9,725 nucleotides of DNA, taken from contig JBDUDR010000115.1 in assembly GCA_040002845.1 (NCBI GenBank), positions 1 through 9,725 of the forward strand, written 5' to 3'. Position 1 is the first letter of the stretch. Each line of letters begins with the position of its first letter. A program made the translations under genes and the position numbers. Positions 6,797 to 9,725 of this stretch are shown here, in pieces. This stretch comes from JBDUDR01 sp040002845 (GTDB taxonomy: Bacteria; Actinomycetota; Actinomycetes; Propionibacteriales; Nocardioidaceae). The notes beneath the pieces were generated by a model. That model worked only from the letters and a program-made list of their open reading frames with translations. It searched no databases and was not told where the DNA came from.

Positions 6797-7063
6797 ATGT
6801 CCCTCGCCGGCTGGCTGCGTGGCAACGCCGAGCACTACCTGTTGGTGGCTGCGCAGGATAGTGTCGGCCGACAGTACGGCGCCAACAGACCGCGGCGGCC
6901 GCGGGGAGTCCAGGAGAACTTCTGGCTACGGATGTTCGCGCCCACCTACAGAGTGTTTCCCTGGGCGCTGCGCATACGTGTGATCCGCGCGATGCCAGGG
7001 AGCCACCGACAGCAGTGGGCCTCCTGGGACGCACCACCCACGAAGCGGGATCCGGGGGTGTGA
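6797..7063 (+). CDS. Small basic protein of unknown function (88 aa)
   Basis: ATG 6797 begins one base after the flavoprotein stop, with a G-rich stretch (6784-6790) in the place of a ribosome binding site. The 88-residue product is basic (RRPRRPRG-like patch near 32-37) and rich in Trp, Tyr and Phe, with a central ENFWLRMFAPTYRVFPWALR stretch (40-59) and MPGSHRQQWASW (65-76) that look like a conserved core, not noise. It has no clear membrane segment, signal peptide or metal-binding cluster. I do not recognise the family. Because it is placed between the flavoprotein and the DsrE-like gene on the same strand, a partner or accessory role for one of these is the simplest guess. Confidence 0.65.
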   Translation: MSLAGWLRGNAEHYLLVAAQDSVGRQYGANRPRRPRGVQENFWLRMFAPTYRVFPWALRIRVIRAMPGSHRQQWASWDAPPTKRDPGV

Positions 7064-7126
7064 CCACGCACGGTCGCGCCACCCGGACAACAACCAAGTA
7101 ACCACCCCCAGAAAGGAATAGACACG

Positions 7127-7612
7127 ATGGCACAGATCGTTGGAGAGCGGGTCAAGAAGGGCGATGCGATCGTTGACGCGGATGACAAGGTCTTCGAGGA
7201 CATTCAGGCCCAGCCAGGCGAAAAGGCCTACATCCTCATGCACACGGTGCCGTTCGAGGGCTCGGTCGGACTCGTCAACATGCTCACCGCCACCAGGATC
7301 AATCGGAAGGGGTTCGACACTCACCTCGTGCTCTACGGCCCCGGGTCGCTCATGGCCGCCGCCAGCCGCGGGTACCCCAAGGTGGGGGACGAGGCGTTTC
7401 CCGGAGCTCTGGGATACAACAAGCAGCTGCAGATCTTCATGGACGAGGGCGGTCACGCCTACGCATGCCGATTCTCCGCCGCAGCGCTGTACGGCATGCG
7501 CGAGATCGACATGATGGAAGGCGTGCGGCCAATAAACCCGCTCGACGTGCTGGACGCCGTACTGACGGCCCGCCGCGACGGAGCCCTGATCATGCAGACG
7601 TGGACGGTGTGA
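7127..7612 (+). CDS. DsrE-like protein resembling the MSMEG_0572/Sll0783 nitrogen-starvation family
   Basis: The product is 161 residues, starting at ATG 7127 with GAAAGGA at 7111-7117. The body has the DsrE/DsrF pattern: a first strand [22 protein letters not shown] (32-53), then [18 protein letters not shown] (62-79) and a cysteine strand [14 protein letters not shown] (110-123) with C114, followed by the [12 protein letters not shown] helix (135-146) and the end LIMQTWTV. From memory this most resembles the MSMEG_0572/Sll0783 family, induced on nitrogen starvation in Synechocystis and found in Nit1 nitrilase clusters, but none of the other Nit1 genes is here. DsrE proteins carry sulfur on a cysteine; whether C114 does so is unknown. 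It sits 63 bases after the small basic gene and 124 bases before the amidohydrolase. The DsrE-like fold is likely; the subfamily is less sure. Confidence 0.7.
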   Translation: MAQIVGERVKKGDAIVDADDKVFEDIQAQPGEKAYILMHTVPFEGSVGLVNMLTATRINRKGFDTHLVLYGPGSLMAAASRGYPKVGDEAFPGALGYNKQLQIFMDEGGHAYACRFSAAALYGMREIDMMEGVRPINPLDVLDAVLTARRDGALIMQTWTV

Positions 7613-7736
7613 CCAGAGCCTGAACGGCGGCAGGGAGCCCGAGCCATCAAAGGCTGACTGCCTATCACTCGATTCGTTGCCCGCTCTCGACCTTGGGTCG
7701 GCAGCCGGTGAGCCGTATTCGCGGAAAGGAACGAAA

Positions 7737-8600
7737 ATGGCTTCTGTCGAGCGTGTCACGGGCCATGTCATTGACGCACACAGCCACATCGGTGAGCTGG
7801 CGGCCTGGAAGTTCTACAACTTGGCTGACCCGGTCAAACCTACGGTCTATGACTTCGCCTCGTACGACGACTACATCAAGGGTCACCTTGACCGGCGCGG
7901 TCTCGAGCGTGGGCTGATCCTGCCCAACTACGGCATACCGGTCCAGGAACAGCCGTTCTCACTCAACGACCTGGTGCTGGACGCCGTCGGTCGCGACGAC
8001 CGTCTCCAGGGCGGGCTGTGGGTCTCGTTCCTGCCCCAGAACAAAGAGATGACCATGAGCACCCTCAAGAAGGTTGGTGAGCCACGGATCGTGGCCATGA
8101 AGACCACCTTCCTGCTTGGGGGAAACCCCAACCCGGAGTCATGGGATGCCGAGACCCGCGAGGTCGCCGAAGCCTGCTTCGACGTAGCCGAGGAACACGA
8201 CCTCGTCTTCCACTTCCACACGAGTGCCGGCGGCTCCTCGGATATCAACAACTTCATTCCGATGATCGAGGAGTTCGGGAAGCGAGTGAAGATCTACATC
8301 GTCCATTTCGGTGGCGGTGTCAGCGGTCATATCAAACTGGTTCCGCAGTTCCTCGACTGGGTCGAGCACGGCTTCAAGGTGTATGCCGACACCACGTGGG
8401 CCATCGGCTTCGGCGCCCGCTGGTTGCTGTCTGAGATCGAGAAGCGTGGCGTCGGAGAGGACCGGGTCCTGTTTGCCTCGGATGAACCGTGGAGCGACTT
8501 CTGGGGCGAGTACTACAAGATCGCGGGCGCGGACGTGAGCCAGGAACTCAAGGAGCGTGTCCTGCACGGAAACTTCGAGGAACTTTACGGGACTCGTTGA
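7737..8600 (+). CDS. Amidohydrolase family 2 metal-dependent hydrolase
   Basis: The 287-residue protein fits the amidohydrolase-2 TIM-barrel group, which contains decarboxylases and hydrolases that act on carboxylates, lactones or amides. Metal and catalytic marks are present at the expected strands: DAHSHIG with H15 and H17, FHFHTSAGG with H159/H161, IVHFGGG with H190, and FASDEPWSDF with D249 as the strand-8 aspartate. Length is normal and no signal peptide is seen. ATG 7737 has a GGAAAGGA box at 7723-7730 six bases upstream; the longer in-frame reading from 7677 would add residues unlike the family. A 124-base gap precedes it without a convincing promoter, so it may be the last gene of the operon that starts at 5455. 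Family is confident; the substrate cannot be told. It could hydrolyse or decarboxylate an intermediate made by the neighbouring flavoprotein. Confidence 0.85.
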   Translation: MASVERVTGHVIDAHSHIGELAAWKFYNLADPVKPTVYDFASYDDYIKGHLDRRGLERGLILPNYGIPVQEQPFSLNDLVLDAVGRDDRLQGGLWVSFLPQNKEMTMSTLKKVGEPRIVAMKTTFLLGGNPNPESWDAETREVAEACFDVAEEHDLVFHFHTSAGGSSDINNFIPMIEEFGKRVKIYIVHFGGGVSGHIKLVPQFLDWVEHGFKVYADTTWAIGFGARWLLSEIEKRGVGEDRVLFASDEPWSDFWGEYYKIAGADVSQELKERVLHGNFEELYGTR

Positions 8601-8704
8601 CCGCGCAGGCCCATGGGCAACTCCGCTGCGATCTGATCGGCTCTCACGCCTACCTCCGGGAGGTGGCGGCCGCCTCCGAAGCGGTACGGAGCGACGAGGC
8701 CTGA
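8597..8704 (+). CDS. Possible 35-residue ORF coupled to the amidohydrolase gene
   Basis: A TTG at 8597 overlaps the amidohydrolase stop (TTGA) and opens a 35-residue frame ending at TGA 8702-8704. The product includes CDLIGSHAYLREVAAASEAV, which looks more protein-like than other frames here. The only purine-rich box (GAGGAA, 8577-8582) is 14 bases away, which is too far for a good start. It may be a tiny coupled gene, the decayed tail of a longer one, or chance. No family is recognised. Confidence 0.22.
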   Translation: MTAQAHGQLRCDLIGSHAYLREVAAASEAVRSDEA

Positions 8705-8971
8705 CTCACAGACGCCGTCCAGACGGCACGAGCACAGGGCCGGTCATGGCACCAACTAGCTGTTGCTCGGAGTCACCCGGCAGGCCGCCCGGCAGCGGTT
8801 CAACGAGACGGTACGTCGCTCACGCGACTGCCAGCAGGTACCTGTAACAGCCGCCTGGCCCGGTCCGAGTCACCTCAGCCGTCACGCCGAGAGAGATTGG
8901 TGAAGGTGAGACAGGTGGCCGGACTGTCAAAGTTCGGGGAAGTTAAGAGAAATCATAGAAGCGACGTTCGG
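8705..8971. other. Intergenic stretch without a recognisable gene
   Basis: All frames here give low-complexity Arg/Pro/Ser-rich readings typical of non-coding GC-rich DNA. A short GCCGTC-CA-GACGGC inverted repeat (8714-8727) is present without a T-run. The last 40 bases (about 8930-8960) become noticeably richer in A and T just before the tRNA-like fragment. I see no promoter or RNA gene that I can defend. Confidence 0.5.
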
Positions 8972-9009
8972 TAATCCGCGGGTTGTGGGTTCGAGTCCGA
9001 CGGGGCGCC
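8972..9009 (+). pseudogene. 3' half of a tRNA gene (tRNA-Lys-like), candidate attachment site
   Basis: The segment reads like a tRNA from the 3' side of the anticodon loop onward. It has TAATCCGC (anticodon-stem 3' strand as in actinobacterial tRNA-Lys), GGGTT variable region, and a T-arm with stem GTGGG (8985-8989), loop TTCGAGT (8990-8996) and stem CCGAC (8997-9001), with one G-G mismatch. The acceptor strand GGGGCGC follows (9002-9008). No matching GCGCCCC acceptor strand, D-arm or anticodon 5' strand lies upstream, so it cannot fold as a whole tRNA. Such 3' tRNA copies are typical att sites left by integrating elements. The Lys assignment is from memory of actinobacterial tRNAs and is tentative. 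Confidence 0.6.
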
Positions 9010-9117
9010 TCCGATCTGGACTACATATCGCCAGCCGGCTGCCGGTACGGGTGGCACAGATCGCCTACAAGTTCCACGTCACCGCATGTGCCGAGAACCC
9101 GTCAGCCGGCGGGGAGA
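9010..9117. other. Short stretch between the tRNA fragment and the reductase remnant
   Basis: No start codon with a ribosome binding site and no recognisable protein segment was found. One forward frame gives VAQIAYKFHVTACAENPSAG (around 9050-9110), which reads somewhat like protein but has no bounds or family I can name. It may be a fragment of a decayed gene. Confidence 0.3.
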
Positions 9118-9588
9118 TCACCAGGGCGGTTGAAACGGGTAGAAGAACGGCCCGAGACCGCCGCGCGACGCCATCTGCGTCATCGCAACCAGATTCTCGA
9201 GGCCGCGCGCCTGGTCGAGGCCTCCTAGGTAGATCGGGTCGAAGCCAGCGTCCTCGATCAGTTGCTCGGTCACCGTGCGCGCATCGAAGTCGCAGACGAA
9301 CATGGTGCCCGGTCTGACGGGTTCGGCATCGACATCGTCGTACAGTGCAGCGAAGTTCGTGTTGAACGCCTTCGCGGTCGGGCCACCGACCAGCGACTTG
9401 ACCTGACTAGCCAACGAGTCGAAACCCGCGGGATAGCTTTCGTACATGTTGGTAGCGTCGATCGTCAACTGGCCGGCCAGACCTTCTACCTTGTCCATGG
9501 CGTCAGCGATAGCCCCACCCGGCACAGCCACGGCGATGACATCTGCAACGCTGGCGTCACCGCCAGCCGAGAGTCTCCGCAGGCACAC
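9118..9588 (-). pseudogene. 5'-truncated NADPH:F420-oxidoreductase-like (dinucleotide-binding) gene
   Basis: Read on the minus strand, the frame gives about 156 residues with clear marks of the F420:NADP oxidoreductase / NAD(P)-binding family: ADVIAVAVPGGAI, LTIDATNMYES, LVGGPTAKAFNTNFAALY, GTMFVCDFDA, LIEDAGFDPIYLGGLDQARGLENL and the terminal GPFFYPF. Complete members have about 210 residues and begin with a Rossmann GxGxxG motif in the first 15. Here that part is missing. The in-frame sequence upstream reaches a TGA at 9628-9630, and none of the three minus-strand frames to the window end shows a GxGxxG. The GTG at 9586-9588 has no ribosome binding site. It is best read as a remnant facing the other genes. 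A frameshift within 9589-9680 instead of a deletion is possible but not supported by the alternative frames. Confidence 0.7.
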
Positions 9589-9678
9589 TGTGATCTCAAG
9601 AGATCGGCGACAGGTCGAACCTCGGGTTCACCCAGGTACGGATTCCACGCGCAAAACCTCTCTGCGATGGTCGTCAAC

Positions 9679-9725
9679 GCGTACCTCGGCGCGAGCCGAT
9701 CGTGCGGAAGGCGTACCTCGGCGCG
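9679..9725. repeat. 15-bp exact direct repeat, two copies 32 bases apart
   Basis: GCGTACCTCGGCGCG occurs at 9679-9693 and again at 9711-9725, separated by 17 bases. The second copy runs to the last base of the window, so the unit may be longer and further copies may follow. It could be the start of a tandem array, an iteron-like set, recombinase binding sites, or an assembly artefact at a contig end. Confidence 0.75.

Noticed and set aside
6926..7789. Minus-strand open frame of 287 codons across three forward genes
   Set aside because: It spans two gene gaps and the starts of two well-supported genes; the translation shows no recognisable domain.
8652..8679. ACCTCC-G-GGAGGT and overlapping GGAGGTGGC..GCCTCC inverted repeats
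   Set aside because: Short GC-only symmetries like this arise easily in such DNA, and there is no context to support a function.
8714..8727. GCCGTC-CA-GACGGC hairpin as a terminator
   Set aside because: The stem is short with a very tight loop and no T-run follows. It is too weak to list as a terminator.
8890..9012. Complete functional tRNA gene
   Set aside because: Only the 3' half can be recognised. No D-arm, anticodon 5' strand or acceptor 5' strand was found upstream, and the T-stem has a mismatch.
9679..9725. CRISPR array
   Set aside because: A 15-bp unit with a 17-bp gap is too short for the usual repeat and spacer sizes, and only two copies are visible.

Overview
The window is GC-rich, uses GTG/TTG as well as ATG starts, and has genes that overlap by four bases. 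These traits, together with several family assignments (a Mycobacterium/cyanobacteria-type DsrE-like protein and an F420:NADP-oxidoreductase-like remnant), suggest a soil-type actinobacterium. All family calls were made by reading the translations; no database search was possible.

Region 1 (about 1-5301, + strand) is a tightly packed operon. It begins with the tail of an unidentified gene (stop at 113). This overlaps a PLP enzyme of the D-cysteine desulfhydrase/ACC deaminase fold (104-1078). Next come an argininosuccinate-lyase-like protein with a rebuilt active site (1075-2586), a DUF1116 protein (YlbE/AllG family, 2583-3995), a small OsmC-type protein (4001-4417) and a DUF2877 protein (YlbF/AllH family, 4414-5301). 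In E. coli, AllG and AllH work with AllF (FdrA) as an oxamate carbamoyltransferase in allantoin use. Here the pair sits with a C-N/C-S lyase and a PLP deaminase/desulfhydrase instead of allantoin genes, and neither AllF nor carbamate kinase is visible. This looks like a catabolic pathway for an unknown nitrogen (possibly sulfur) compound that may end in a carbamoyl transfer.

Region 2 (5302-8600, + strand) starts with a near-consensus promoter overlaid by a palindrome and followed by an inverted repeat. It drives a CoA-disulfide-reductase/NADH-oxidase-like flavoprotein (5455-6795) and a small basic protein (6797-7063). A DsrE-like protein resembling the MSMEG_0572/Sll0783 nitrogen-starvation family (7127-7612) and an amidohydrolase-2 metal hydrolase (7737-8600) follow. 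OsmC, DsrE and a disulfide-reductase-like flavoprotein beside a possible desulfhydrase hint at sulfur chemistry, but this is inference.

Region 3 (8601-9725) is gene-poor and degenerate. It holds a possible 35-codon ORF, the 3' half of what looks like a tRNA-Lys gene (8972-9009), a minus-strand remnant of an F420:NADP-oxidoreductase-like gene without its N-terminal Rossmann half, and a 15-bp direct repeat at the very end. Together these suggest an island edge or a decayed insertion point.
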